Below, piece after piece: positions 55,644 through 64,000 of a stretch of 64,000 nt of DNA. Source of the stretch: Glaciimonas sp. Lineage in GTDB: Bacteria > Pseudomonadota > Gammaproteobacteria > Burkholderiales > Burkholderiaceae_D. Made by a program: the position numbers and the translations under genes. Numbering within the stretch: position 1 is the stretch's first letter; the number at the start of each line of letters is the position of its first letter. Below the pieces are notes generated by a model. It ran no database searches, was not told the origin of the DNA, and saw only the letters and a program-made list of their open reading frames with translations. The DNA lies in NCBI GenBank assembly GCA_012927625.1, contig JABBOV010000018.1, positions 59,408-123,407 on the forward strand, in the 5' to 3' direction.

Positions 55644-55768
55644 TTGTGCTCCTGATTGTGCGGGTATGCTTGTGATGATAGTGCCATTAGGCATTTTTTG
55701 AGTAAAAAAATATCCCAACCAGTTGTCGAAAAATTGCGCAATGGCTTTTTAGCATTATAAAAATATAA

Positions 55769-55826
55769 AGAGTATGTGTAAAAAACATGCATTTTCCGCA
55801 TGATTTATGTGCGTATTGAAAAATAC
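55769..55826 (+). repeat. dispersed palindromic element, copy 9
   Basis: AGAGTATGTGTAAAAAACATG start, CATTTTCCGCATGATTTATG core and TTGAAAAATAC end. It lies between the divergent binding-protein gene and the CWC gene. Confidence 0.75.
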
Positions 55827-55843
55827 ACATATGTGTATAGTTC

Positions 55844-56062
55844 CTACTGTGAAGCTGTTGGCAAAAGCGGCAGCGCTGCAATTGCTGCATACAGGCAGGC
55901 GGGGCAGAGACAGGATGCGGGTGTGTCAGCGCGATTTGCCGCGCCAATCACGTCGGCGGGCAAGGCCGGCAATGCACTGCACCAGCACGGCGTTAGGTCG
56001 GTGCTGTACTTGTCGACCATGCCGCAGGAAAATGGCGCACCACAGCGCATGCACTGGCTCAT
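55844..56062 (-). CDS. cysteine-rich CWC family protein
   Basis: A 72-residue Cys-rich protein. The spacing C-x2-CG-x2-F-x-CG (MSQCMRCGAPFSCG), then PCWCSALPAL and CLCPACLYAA match the cysteine-rich CWC family found in many Proteobacteria. Eight or more cysteines suggest metal (probably zinc) binding; function is unknown. AGGA lies 4 nt before the ATG. It is easily missed because of its size. Confidence 0.75.
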   Translation of the reverse strand: MSQCMRCGAPFSCGMVDKYSTDLTPCWCSALPALPADVIGAANRADTPASCLCPACLYAAIAALPLLPTASQ

Positions 56063-56328
56063 GATCCTGATGCCAGCAGCCGGTCACGTGTGTTCATCGA
56101 TAGTCCTTGAAATAACGCGATTATTTGATGCTTAATTGATGGTTAATCTTGGCTTTTAATGCGGCCGCAGTCCCGCTACTGTGCAAGCTACTGCGCTGCC
56201 GGCACGATGCTACACGTTTCAGCCCTCTGGCGGCAGACCCGGACGCTCCGGCATGCGAAATGCAAGACGCAACTACGGAGAAAGACGATTTTCCCTGTAA
56301 AATCGCGGAAAATATTTCAGGACTTGCC

Positions 56329-57252
56329 ATGACCGCTCTCTCACATCTTGAACTCAATCCCAGCGGCGATTTGAACTCTGTCGCGCCGGAAATCAAGGCC
56401 GAAATCCTCGCCGAAGCCTTGCCTTACATCCGCAAATTCCACGGCAAGACGATTGTCATCAAATACGGCGGCAACGCGATGACCGACGAGCGCTTGAAAC
56501 ACGGCTTTGCGCGTGACGTGATTTTGCTGAAACTGGTCGGCATGAACCCGGTGGTGGTGCATGGCGGCGGCCCGCAAATCGATAGCGCGCTGAAGAAAAT
56601 CGGCAAGCAGGGCACTTTCGTGCAAGGCATGCGGATCACCGACGAAGAAACCATGGAAGTGGTGGAGTGGGTGCTGGGCGGCGAGGTGCAGCAAGACATC
56701 GTGATGCTGATCAACCATTACGGCGGCCAGGCGGTCGGCCTGACCGGCAAGGATGGCGGTCTGATCCGGGCCCGCAAGATGCGCATGCCAGACAAGGAAA
56801 ATCCAGGTCAATTCCTCGACCTCGGCTTCGTCGGCGAAATCGACGCGATCAATCCGGCAGTGGTCAAGGCGCTGCAGGACGACGCTTTTATTCCGATTAT
56901 TTCACCGATCGGTTTTGGCGATGACGGCCAGGCTTACAACATTAATGCCGACGTGGTGGCAGGCAAGATCGCCGAAATACTGAAGGCCGAAAAATTGATC
57001 ATGATGACCAATATCGCCGGCGTACAGGATAAGGCGGGCAATCTGGTGACCGATTTGTCAGCCCGCGAAATCGATGAAATGTTTGCCGACGGCACCATTT
57101 CCGGCGGTATGTTGCCGAAAATTTCATCTGCGCTGGATGCTGCCAAATCGGGCGTCAACACGGTGCATATCGTCGATGGCCGGATCGCCCACTCGTTATT
57201 GCTGGAAGTGTTGACCGAACAAGCGTTCGGCACCATGATCCGCAGCCACTGA
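56329..57252 (+). CDS. argB: acetylglutamate kinase
   Basis: A 307-residue amino acid kinase, second step of arginine synthesis. [11 protein letters not shown] holds the phosphate-binding Lys, [14 protein letters not shown] binds N-acetylglutamate, and [10 protein letters not shown] and [13 protein letters not shown] complete the active site. The N-terminal extension ([20 protein letters not shown]) is the arginine-sensitive type helix found in hexameric enzymes. The start at 56329 has CAGGA 6 nt upstream. It is followed by an HAD gene and slmA, a conserved order in the family. Confidence 0.95.
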   Translation: MTALSHLELNPSGDLNSVAPEIKAEILAEALPYIRKFHGKTIVIKYGGNAMTDERLKHGFARDVILLKLVGMNPVVVHGGGPQIDSALKKIGKQGTFVQGMRITDEETMEVVEWVLGGEVQQDIVMLINHYGGQAVGLTGKDGGLIRARKMRMPDKENPGQFLDLGFVGEIDAINPAVVKALQDDAFIPIISPIGFGDDGQAYNINADVVAGKIAEILKAEKLIMMTNIAGVQDKAGNLVTDLSAREIDEMFADGTISGGMLPKISSALDAAKSGVNTVHIVDGRIAHSLLLEVLTEQAFGTMIRSH

Positions 57253-57266
57253 TTTCGGCCGCTGGT

Positions 57267-57971
57267 TTGCGCCACAGACCCGGGCCGCTGTGGCTGTTTG
57301 ATCTCGACAATACGTTGCATAACGCTTCGCATGCAATCTTTCCGGCCATCAACGCCAACATGAATGCCTTCATGGCGCAGGTGTTGGGCAATGATGCCGG
57401 GCCGGCCGACCCCGAGCTCGTTAATGCGATTCGGATCGATTACTGGCAGCGTTACGGCGCGACTTTGCTTGGCATGGTCAAGCATCACGCGGTGCGGGAA
57501 GCAGATTTTTTGCAGGCCGCCCATTGCTTCGACGATGTCAGGGCCATGATCCGCGCCGAGCGCGGCCTTGCGCAACTACTCAAACGGCTGCCCGGACGCA
57601 AGATATTGCTGACTAACGCACCGTATCAATATTCCAGTGCTGTGCTGCATCATCTTGGTTTGCACCGGCATTTTGCCGCGCATGTTTCAATTGAATCGAT
57701 GCGAGTGCATGGCAAGTTGCGACCCAAGCCATCCAGCCTGATGCTGCGCCAGTTGATGGCCAGGCAGCACGTCTGTGCCAGTCGCTGCATTCTGGTGGAG
57801 GATACGGCGGCAACGCTGAAAGTCGCCCGTGGGCTGGGCATGCGCACCGCTTGGGTGACCCAATATTTGGGTGCGTTGAGCACTCCCCAGCGCAGCGCGC
57901 GTCCGGCTTATATCGACGTTAAGGTAAAGTCGGTCAGGCAATTGCGTGGTCAGTTGCATCGCTTGCGTTGA
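57267..57971 (+). CDS. HAD-family pyrimidine 5'-nucleotidase (SDT1-like)
   Basis: A 234-residue HAD hydrolase. Motif I is FDLDNTLHNAS (Asp-x-Asp), motif II LLTNAP, the lysine lies in LRPKPSS and motif III is ILVEDTAATL. The helical cap between I and II matches pyrimidine 5'-nucleotidases of the SDT1/PHM8 type. The apparent start is TTG at 57267, 15 nt after argB, since there is no in-frame ATG before motif I. Confidence 0.85.
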   Translation: MRHRPGPLWLFDLDNTLHNASHAIFPAINANMNAFMAQVLGNDAGPADPELVNAIRIDYWQRYGATLLGMVKHHAVREADFLQAAHCFDDVRAMIRAERGLAQLLKRLPGRKILLTNAPYQYSSAVLHHLGLHRHFAAHVSIESMRVHGKLRPKPSSLMLRQLMARQHVCASRCILVEDTAATLKVARGLGMRTAWVTQYLGALSTPQRSARPAYIDVKVKSVRQLRGQLHRLR

Positions 57972-58015
57972 TTTTGATGCACAATGACAATACTTTTGCT
58001 GAATATGATATTTAT

Positions 58016-58076
58016 GGAGTATTTTTAATGTCCGCATGAAATTATGCGGAGAATAGCTATTTTTTCGTCATACTCC
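58016..58076 (-). repeat. dispersed palindromic element, copy 10 (most symmetrical)
   Basis: On the minus strand it runs from GGAGTATGACG to AAAATACTCC over 61 bp. The ends GGAGTAT/ATACTCC are perfect, and the centre TCCGCAT-AATTTC-ATGCGGA is a perfect 7-bp stem. It lies between the HAD gene and slmA. Confidence 0.8.
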
Positions 58077-58162
58077 AGATAGATGGTGTTTATCGCAACG
58101 CTTGCATAAAGAGTGCGGGGTCATCTTGACCTGGCAACAATGCATTCATTTTTCAAAAAAAT

Positions 58163-58738
58163 ATGGCAACAGTTAAACCCGGTGAACGTAAGCTCCAAAT
58201 ACTGCAGGCACTGGCGGCCATGCTGGAGCAGCCGAAAAGCGCAAAAATCACCACCGCCGCACTGGCCGGCCGACTGGATGTCTCGGAGGCGGCGCTGTAC
58301 CGGCATTTTGCCAGCAAGGCTCAGATGTTCGAGGGCTTGATCGAGTTCATCGAGTCATCGGTGTTCGGCCTCATTAACCAGATCACCGAGCAGCAGGATG
58401 ACGGGCTGTCACAGGTGCAGGCCATAACCGTGATGCTGTGCAACTTTGCCGAGCGCAATCCAGGCATGACGCGGGTGATGATAGGCGAGGCGCTGGTCAA
58501 TGAAGATGTGCGTCTGCAGGCGCGCATGAACCAGTTCGTTGAGCGCATTGAACTGGCCCTCAAGCAGTCTTTGCGCATCGCCGTCACGCAGGGCCATGCA
58601 AAGGAAGCGGAAGTGTCGGCGCGCGCCGGCCTGATTGTCAATTTCGTCATCGGTGGTTGGCATCGTTTTGCCAAGACCGGTTTCCAGCAACTGCCTTCCG
58701 GTAGCCTACAAGGGCAAATCGCCTTGCTATTAATTTAA
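58163..58738 (+). CDS. slmA: nucleoid occlusion factor SlmA (TetR family)
   Basis: A 191-residue TetR-type DNA-binding protein that stops FtsZ assembly over the nucleoid. The N-terminus KPGERKLQILQALAAMLEQP and the helix-turn-helix ITTAALAGRLDVSEAALYRHF are nearly standard for SlmA. KAQMFEGLIEFIESSVFGLI is the FtsZ-related helix. The start at 58163 lies in an A-rich stretch without a clear ribosome site. Confidence 0.93.
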   Translation: MATVKPGERKLQILQALAAMLEQPKSAKITTAALAGRLDVSEAALYRHFASKAQMFEGLIEFIESSVFGLINQITEQQDDGLSQVQAITVMLCNFAERNPGMTRVMIGEALVNEDVRLQARMNQFVERIELALKQSLRIAVTQGHAKEAEVSARAGLIVNFVIGGWHRFAKTGFQQLPSGSLQGQIALLLI

Positions 58739-58741
58739 GGT

Positions 58742-58788
58742 GTGCAGGCCTCCGTGCCTGCATCGGTTGCAGGCACGGAGGCCTGCAC
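58742..58788. repeat. perfect 21-bp palindrome, second copy of the GTGCAGGCCTCCGTGCC family
   Basis: GTGCAGGCCTCCGTGCCTGCA (58742-58762) and its inverse (58768-58788) flank a 5-nt loop. It starts 4 bp after the slmA stop and may act as a transcription end for both convergent genes. Confidence 0.85.
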
Positions 58789-58840
58789 TACCGGTCAACG
58801 CTGTGTTTTGCGTCGCGACAAAAAGGATAACTAATCTGGT

Positions 58841-61729
58841 TCAGTCGTCCTCGGCCGGTAAGTTTTTATTCTGCCGCAGGATCAATTCAAAATCGTTCGC
58901 AGGCACTGGACGGCTGAAGTAATAGCCCTGTATCTGGTCGCAATTGTTACGGCGCAAATAAGCCAACTGGGCTGCGGTTTCGACCCCTTCGGCGATCACA
59001 TTCATCCTCAGACTGTGCGCTAGCGAAATAATCGATACTACGATTGCGGCATCGTCGGGGTCGATGGTGATGTCACGCACGAAAGATTGATCGATTTTCA
59101 GTACGTCGATCGGGAACCGTTTCAGATACGACAGGCTGGAGTAACCGGTGCCGAAGTCATCGATCGAGAGCTGCACCCCAAGCCCCTTGAGTTCACGCAG
59201 AATTCCGATTGCATGTTCGACATCGGTCATGACCAGGCTTTCAGTGAGTTCGATCTCCAAATATTGTGCTGCCAAGTCAGTCTGTTCTAGCACAGTAGCG
59301 ACGGTTTTGACTATATCCCGCTGGGCGAACTGGATCGCTGAAAGGTTGACTGCGACCCGCAAGTACCCCAGCCCCGCTAATTGCCAGGCCCGGTTCTGGG
59401 CGCATGCGGTGTGCATCACCCAGGCGCCGATAGGCACGATCAGACCGGTTTCCTCGGCCAGCATGATGAAGCGGTCAGGTGCAATCATGCCCAGGGTCGG
59501 GTGCTGCCAGCGGATTAGTGCTTCCATGCCGACGATTTGCCCGCTGCTCAAGTCCACTTGTGGTTGGTAATGCAGCAAAAATTCGTTGCGCCCCAACGCA
59601 TTATGTAGATCGCCTTCCAGACGTAATCTTTCCAGCGCTCGCGCATTCATGCTCGCCGCATACAATTGGATGTTGTTACGGCCGCCTTCCTTGGCGCGGT
59701 ACATGGCGATATCCGCATGCTTTATCAGTATTTCGGGGTCGTCGCCATCGGTCGGATAGATGGCGATGCCGATACTGCATTTTTGCTGAAAATTATGTCC
59801 GTGAATCGACAGCGGCTGCGCGATCGTGTCCATTATTTGTTCAATTGCTGCTAGCGTCAGGTGGGCGTAGTTACGTTCCTGCAGCACCAGTACGAACTGG
59901 TCAGCGCTTAGGCGGGCCACGGTGTCCGATTCTTCTACGGCCGACTGGAGGCGGTTGCCAATGGCCTGGAGCAGCAGGTCGCCCGCTTTGTGCCCCAGGG
60001 TGTCGTTGACGAACTTGAAGCGGTCGAGGTCGACCGAGACCACCCAGACTGGATGCGCATGGCGTGCCCCATGGGCAACAGCCTGACTTAACCGGTCGTC
60101 GAGTAAATTGCGATTGGCCAGGCCAGTCAAAACATCGTGACCAGCCTGGAATTCCAGTTCAGCCTGGTAGCGCTTGTTGGCGGTAATGTCATAACTGGAA
60201 ACCACGAAGTGATGTACTTGTTCGGTTTCATCCCTGACTGGCGCAAAGTAAATTTCAACCCATATCAGCGTGCCATCTTTGCGGTAATTCCGTACAACGG
60301 CATGGCCTTCACGCCGGTTTCGCACCGCTTCCTGGATATTCTTGATGTCATCCTGTTTCCGGTCACCACGAAACAGAAAGCGCAAATTCCGTCCGATCAC
60401 TTCGGCTGCTGTATAGCCGGTCATGCGCTCAAAAGCCGGATTGACATATTCGATCGCATAGTCAGGCGCAGTTGCACTGGTGATGAGGATGGAGTTGGCG
60501 CTCGATTGCACCGCACTTTCCAGTATTTGCAATTGATGTTCGGTTTTTCCGCGAGCCGCGATATCATCGTTGAGCCGTTGGTTCGAAAGTTGTAATTCAC
60601 CGGTGCGTTGGTTGACCAGCGACTGGATGCGCTTCGAACGCGACGACAACGCGTACACATAAGCCGCTGCCAGCACACTGAGTAGCGCGCTCATGATCAA
60701 CGCGTACAGCGCATTATTGTTGGTTTTGTAAAATGGCTCAGGGGCGGCCGAGACAGTCATGTGCCAAGGGCTGCCGGCGACCTCAATTTGCATCGGGACC
60801 GTTGCCGGTTGATTATAAAAAAGCCAGTACGGCCATACACCGTCATGTGCCGACATGCCCTTGTTACCCTTGCGAAAAGCAAGATACTCGTCGTCGGGCG
60901 CGGCATTTGCATACACGCTGATGCTGATGTCAGCCGGGATCATTAGCTGTGTTTTGGCGAGAATCTGACCGATCAAATCTCTGGCGCGAAAGGCAACCGC
61001 TGTGCCCCCAATAAAGGCTTGCCGTCTTGACGCCACATCGTGCAGACTGGCGTTTTGCCGGTACACCGGCATTAATACCAGAAATCCGCGCTGGTCGCCT
61101 TTTTCCTGTACTAGTCGATACAGGCCAGTGGCTGCGGGTTGCCCGCTGTCAATGGCGTGCTGCATCGCTGTCGCTTGCCCGGGCTGAGAATTGGCATTGA
61201 ATCCGAACGCCGCTTCATTGCCTTGCATCGGTTCAATATAATCCACCACCCGATAGTATGGCCTTGAGCGGGCAGTGATGCGGCCTTGACCATTCGCTTC
61301 CATTATCGCGAAATTCGGATAGCGTTTGCGCATGTCAGCTTCGAAGGCTGGGCGTTCATCGTCGGAAATGATGCGATTGAAGTCGAAATTCAAAACGTAC
61401 GGATAACGCTCCAGCAGGGGGCGGGTAAAGATTTGGAATTGTTCCCGGCTCAAGGATGGGTTCGTCACGAAGAGTTGATTGATCGCGCGCAGCGCCATGA
61501 TCGCGTTATCCAGCTCATTCTGGATGGTTTGCAAGTAAATTGCCGCGTTTTGCTTGAAGCTGGCTTCTACCTTGTCATTCTCCAGACGCCGGCTGCTAAC
61601 AAACAATGCCGACGTGACAAGCAGGCCCGCCAGCAAGGTCAGCAGTGTGGGTATGAATGCAGAAAAATGTTTACGGTTAGACAAGCTGTGTACTCCATTT
61701 GTGGCATGCCACCTATAGACCCCCGACAT
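58841..61729 (-). CDS. CHASE-PAS-GGDEF-EAL protein (likely c-di-GMP phosphodiesterase)
   Basis: A 962-residue membrane signalling protein. Two membrane helices (about 25-45 and 340-360) flank a periplasmic CHASE domain. A PAS domain (about 405-515), a GGDEF domain (about 525-690) and an EAL domain (about 705-955) follow. The diguanylate cyclase signature is replaced by SADQF (608-612), so the cyclase is presumably inactive. The EAL catalytic residues look intact: EAL at 736-738, DDFGTGYS (857-864), Lys877 and Glu914 in AEGVET. Phosphodiesterase activity is predicted. Confidence 0.92.
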   Translation of the reverse strand: MSGVYRWHATNGVHSLSNRKHFSAFIPTLLTLLAGLLVTSALFVSSRRLENDKVEASFKQNAAIYLQTIQNELDNAIMALRAINQLFVTNPSLSREQFQIFTRPLLERYPYVLNFDFNRIISDDERPAFEADMRKRYPNFAIMEANGQGRITARSRPYYRVVDYIEPMQGNEAAFGFNANSQPGQATAMQHAIDSGQPAATGLYRLVQEKGDQRGFLVLMPVYRQNASLHDVASRRQAFIGGTAVAFRARDLIGQILAKTQLMIPADISISVYANAAPDDEYLAFRKGNKGMSAHDGVWPYWLFYNQPATVPMQIEVAGSPWHMTVSAAPEPFYKTNNNALYALIMSALLSVLAAAYVYALSSRSKRIQSLVNQRTGELQLSNQRLNDDIAARGKTEHQLQILESAVQSSANSILITSATAPDYAIEYVNPAFERMTGYTAAEVIGRNLRFLFRGDRKQDDIKNIQEAVRNRREGHAVVRNYRKDGTLIWVEIYFAPVRDETEQVHHFVVSSYDITANKRYQAELEFQAGHDVLTGLANRNLLDDRLSQAVAHGARHAHPVWVVSVDLDRFKFVNDTLGHKAGDLLLQAIGNRLQSAVEESDTVARLSADQFVLVLQERNYAHLTLAAIEQIMDTIAQPLSIHGHNFQQKCSIGIAIYPTDGDDPEILIKHADIAMYRAKEGGRNNIQLYAASMNARALERLRLEGDLHNALGRNEFLLHYQPQVDLSSGQIVGMEALIRWQHPTLGMIAPDRFIMLAEETGLIVPIGAWVMHTACAQNRAWQLAGLGYLRVAVNLSAIQFAQRDIVKTVATVLEQTDLAAQYLEIELTESLVMTDVEHAIGILRELKGLGVQLSIDDFGTGYSSLSYLKRFPIDVLKIDQSFVRDITIDPDDAAIVVSIISLAHSLRMNVIAEGVETAAQLAYLRRNNCDQIQGYYFSRPVPANDFELILRQNKNLPAEDD

Positions 61730-61943
61730 CGGTCGCCGTAGGGTAATTCATTTGGTGAATTAGGGGATAAGTCTAAGCGCGCATTGTCACATTATCGCAA
61801 CGCAGTATTTTTGCGCTATTCATCCTATTCATGGTAGCCAGTCGGGCCGCGTTCTGTGCAACAGTAGCGTCAGCCGGGAGTTGCAGAAAACGCCCTAGAA
61901 TAAGTCCCTCGGCGTTGTTGCTAGCTTTTAATCCTTTACTCAT

Positions 61944-63854
61944 TTGAAAGTCTGTTTTCCTGTGCCACATCTTCCTGATACAACTTCTGGTAATGCCGCC
62001 AACGGCGACGTTTTTGCCCTGCTCGATGATTGTGACGCCAGTGCCATTGATCCGCGCTCCCGGCTATACACGGCGTATGTTGATACGCTGCAATGTAGCG
62101 ACTGCCGCGCATTCCCCTCTTTGCTCGCCCGGATGGAGCAAGCGTTGCAATGCGGGTTGCATGCAGTGGCCTTGTTTTCCTATGAACTGGGTCCTGAATT
62201 AATGGGAACGGCGCAGCATTCGGTAGATCAGTTTTTAGCGCAAATTCTGTTATTCAAAAGCTATCAGAAACTTTCCGCCGATCAAGTGCACGTATGGTTG
62301 GCAGCGCGAAGCAATGGTCAGTCGGACAGCAGACATAGCCATGCGTTCAGTGCCGGCATAGCAAATATCAAAGCTAACATTAGCGAAAACCAGTTTGCAC
62401 AAGACATCGCCCAGATTCGCGCTTACATTGCGGCGGGTGACATCTACCAGGCCAATTACACTTATCGCTTACGCTTTGATGCTTTCGGCAACTTGTATGC
62501 CTTATATCTGCGTTTGCGCCAGCGTCAACCGGTACCCTATGGCGCCTTGATAGCGTTGCCGGGTGGCCGCGCTGTGCTGTCGTTTTCGCCAGAGCTATTT
62601 GTGCGGCACGAAAATGGCCGGTTGACAGCATGTCCTATGAAAGGGACCGCGCCAGCATCCGGTGATTCACAGCAGGATGCGGTAAACGCGCAAGCGCTTG
62701 CAACCGACCCCAAGAACAGGGCGGAAAACCTGATGATTGTTGATTTATTGCGCAATGATCTTGGGCGCATTGCGGCGCTAGGCTCGGTGGCTGTAGCGGA
62801 ATTATTTGCGGTCAGCCGCTACAGTAGTGTGCTGCAGATGACATCGACCATTCGCGCTCAACTGCGCACAGATGTTACCTTGGAGCAGTTCTTCGCCGCG
62901 CTTTATCCTTGCGGCTCCATTACCGGCGCACCCAAGCGGCGCGCGATGCAGGTTATCCGTGAATTGGAGCCTGACCCGCGTGGTATCTACACCGGCAGCA
63001 TCGGCTGGTTCGATCCGAATCCGAACAGTGCTATCCAAAAAATCGGTGATTTTTGTCTCTCCGTTCCGATACGTACCTTGGTCTTGCAAGCTCCGCTTTC
63101 AAGCGGTATCCGTAACGGCGAAATGGGTGTGGGCGCAGGTATCGTGCACGATAGCAAAGTTACTGACGAGTATGCCGAATGCCAGTTGAAAGCCCAATTT
63201 CTTACCGGTTTGCAGCATCCATTTACTTTGTTCGAAACATTGCATGCGACCCGTTCGGATGGTTATCGCCACCTTACGTTGCACTTGAAGCGTCTGTGCG
63301 CTTCCGCAGACTATTTCGGCTTTGCATATGCAGAAGGCAAGGTGCGTCGTGCATTGGAGGATGCTCTGAACAAGTTACCGTTTGATGGGGCGCATCGGGC
63401 CAGATTATCACTGGATCAGTCAGGACAGTGCGTGGTGCAAAGCGTGCCCTTGGCGCCGCTACCGGTGCAAGTCAAGGTGCTGATTAGCGCGCATCCTACT
63501 AATGCTGCAGATTTGTTTTTGCGTCACAAGACGACATTGAGAGCGGGCTACGATGCTGCTTGGCATGAGGCAGAGCTAAAAGGAGCGTTCGATACAATAT
63601 TCACCAATACCGAGGGCGAATTAACCGAGGGCGGACGCAGCAACATTTTCCTGCAGATACAAGGACATTGGTACACTCCCCCGTTAGAATCCGGGGTTCT
63701 GCCTGGCGTCATGCGTGGCGTATTATTGGCCGCCCCAGAATGGGCTGCCAGTGAGCGCCGCATGACATTGGTGGATTTGCGCGCAGCCGAGCGCGTCGTA
63801 GTTTGCAATGCGCTGCGCGGTGCAGTGATGGCAGGTGTGGAGTGGCAGGATTAG
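61944..63854 (+). CDS. pabBC: bifunctional aminodeoxychorismate synthase component I / 4-amino-4-deoxychorismate lyase
   Basis: A 636-residue fusion for p-aminobenzoate in folate synthesis. The N-terminal part (about 1-430) is PabB: QIRAYIAAGDIYQANYTYRL, ACPMKGTAPASGD with the catalytic Lys, and CGSITGAPKRRAMQVI. The C-terminal 200 residues are a PabC/class IV PLP lyase: FETLHATRSDGYRHLTLHL, the PLP lysine in RHKTTLRAGYD, and TEGELTEGGRSNIF. The start is probably TTG at 61944; a GTG 18 nt later is possible. No glutaminase PabA is adjacent. Confidence 0.93.
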   Translation: MKVCFPVPHLPDTTSGNAANGDVFALLDDCDASAIDPRSRLYTAYVDTLQCSDCRAFPSLLARMEQALQCGLHAVALFSYELGPELMGTAQHSVDQFLAQILLFKSYQKLSADQVHVWLAARSNGQSDSRHSHAFSAGIANIKANISENQFAQDIAQIRAYIAAGDIYQANYTYRLRFDAFGNLYALYLRLRQRQPVPYGALIALPGGRAVLSFSPELFVRHENGRLTACPMKGTAPASGDSQQDAVNAQALATDPKNRAENLMIVDLLRNDLGRIAALGSVAVAELFAVSRYSSVLQMTSTIRAQLRTDVTLEQFFAALYPCGSITGAPKRRAMQVIRELEPDPRGIYTGSIGWFDPNPNSAIQKIGDFCLSVPIRTLVLQAPLSSGIRNGEMGVGAGIVHDSKVTDEYAECQLKAQFLTGLQHPFTLFETLHATRSDGYRHLTLHLKRLCASADYFGFAYAEGKVRRALEDALNKLPFDGAHRARLSLDQSGQCVVQSVPLAPLPVQVKVLISAHPTNAADLFLRHKTTLRAGYDAAWHEAELKGAFDTIFTNTEGELTEGGRSNIFLQIQGHWYTPPLESGVLPGVMRGVLLAAPEWAASERRMTLVDLRAAERVVVCNALRGAVMAGVEWQD

Positions 63855-63894
63855 CCTATTTGGTGGTTCAAGTAATTATTTTTTAGAAAAGCGC

Positions 63895-63924
63895 TTGCCA
63901 AGTTTTGGCAACGTTTGATATAGT
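63895..63924 (+). promoter_or_regulatory. candidate strong sigma-70 promoter at right edge
   Basis: TTGCCA (63895-63900) lies 18 nt before TATAGT (63919-63924), each 5 of 6 matches to the consensus. It should drive whatever lies to the right; the last 76 bases show no gene start. Confidence 0.55.
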
Positions 63925-64000
63925 GCGGCTCCTGTTGCGAGACGGGGGTAGTTGGGAGGAAAAGTGGTGTAGCAAGTTGACGCAAATTTACAAAACGCGG

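Noticed and set aside
5493..58076. CRISPR array interpretation of the repeats
   Set aside because: The copies are single, kilobases apart, in both orientations and without spacers.

Overview
The window reads as a chromosomal segment of a betaproteobacterium of the order Burkholderiales. Family Oxalobacteraceae (Herminiimonas, Collimonas, Glaciimonas or Herbaspirillum-like) is my best inference. It rests on the gyrB C-terminus, the dacA-dat-ybeD block, the birA-coaX-SPOR and argB-HAD-slmA gene orders, and the style of the intergenic palindromes. No database search was possible.

Left part (1-10.4 kb): the 3' end of gyrB, a tRNA-fMet gene on the minus strand, and a stretch of insertion-sequence debris (ISAs1-type and IS30-type remnants, a possible IS21-type end) around a calcineurin-like phosphoesterase lipoprotein. 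Next, on the minus strand, come dacA, dat and ybeD. The lipB-lipA genes usual in betaproteobacteria do not follow; debris does. A hydrolase, a [2Fe-2S] ferredoxin, a GntR-type regulator and a DmpR-type sigma-54 activator complete this strand.

Core (10.4-25.6 kb): a complete phenol/catechol meta-cleavage operon, dmpKLMNOPQB-(HbpS/GlcG-like)-C-E-F-G-H-I, behind a textbook -24/-12 promoter with a DmpR-like upstream site and extra palindromes. Phenol is hydroxylated to catechol (KLMNOP), opened by DmpB with DmpQ maintaining it, and taken through the dehydrogenase/4-oxalocrotonate branch (C, I, H) and then E, G and F to pyruvate and acetyl-CoA. The hydrolase dmpD is absent. An outer-membrane SphA-like channel and a PAS-MCP chemoreceptor follow and may serve uptake and taxis.

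Middle (25.6-41.3 kb): modABC and modE for molybdate behind a ModE-like palindrome; an MCE/Mla-type lipid transport operon ending in a PqiC-like lipoprotein and a VanZ protein; and a TetR-regulated RND efflux tripartite system with an 18-bp perfect operator palindrome.

Right part (41.3-64 kb): two PDC-type sensor kinases (one hybrid), a cheY-cheZ pair, an HD-GYP response regulator, PaiB, OsmC and GNAT proteins with a divergent MocR regulator, birA-coaX-SPOR, a branched-chain amino acid-type binding protein, a small CWC protein, argB, an HAD phosphatase, slmA, a CHASE-PAS-GGDEF-EAL protein with a dead GGDEF site, and a fused pabB-pabC.

The main unexplained structure is a family of ten 58-62 bp imperfectly palindromic intergenic elements on both strands. 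They begin with GGAGTAT and carry a central CCGCAT/ATGCGG dyad. At least two other palindromic repeat families are also scattered through the window.
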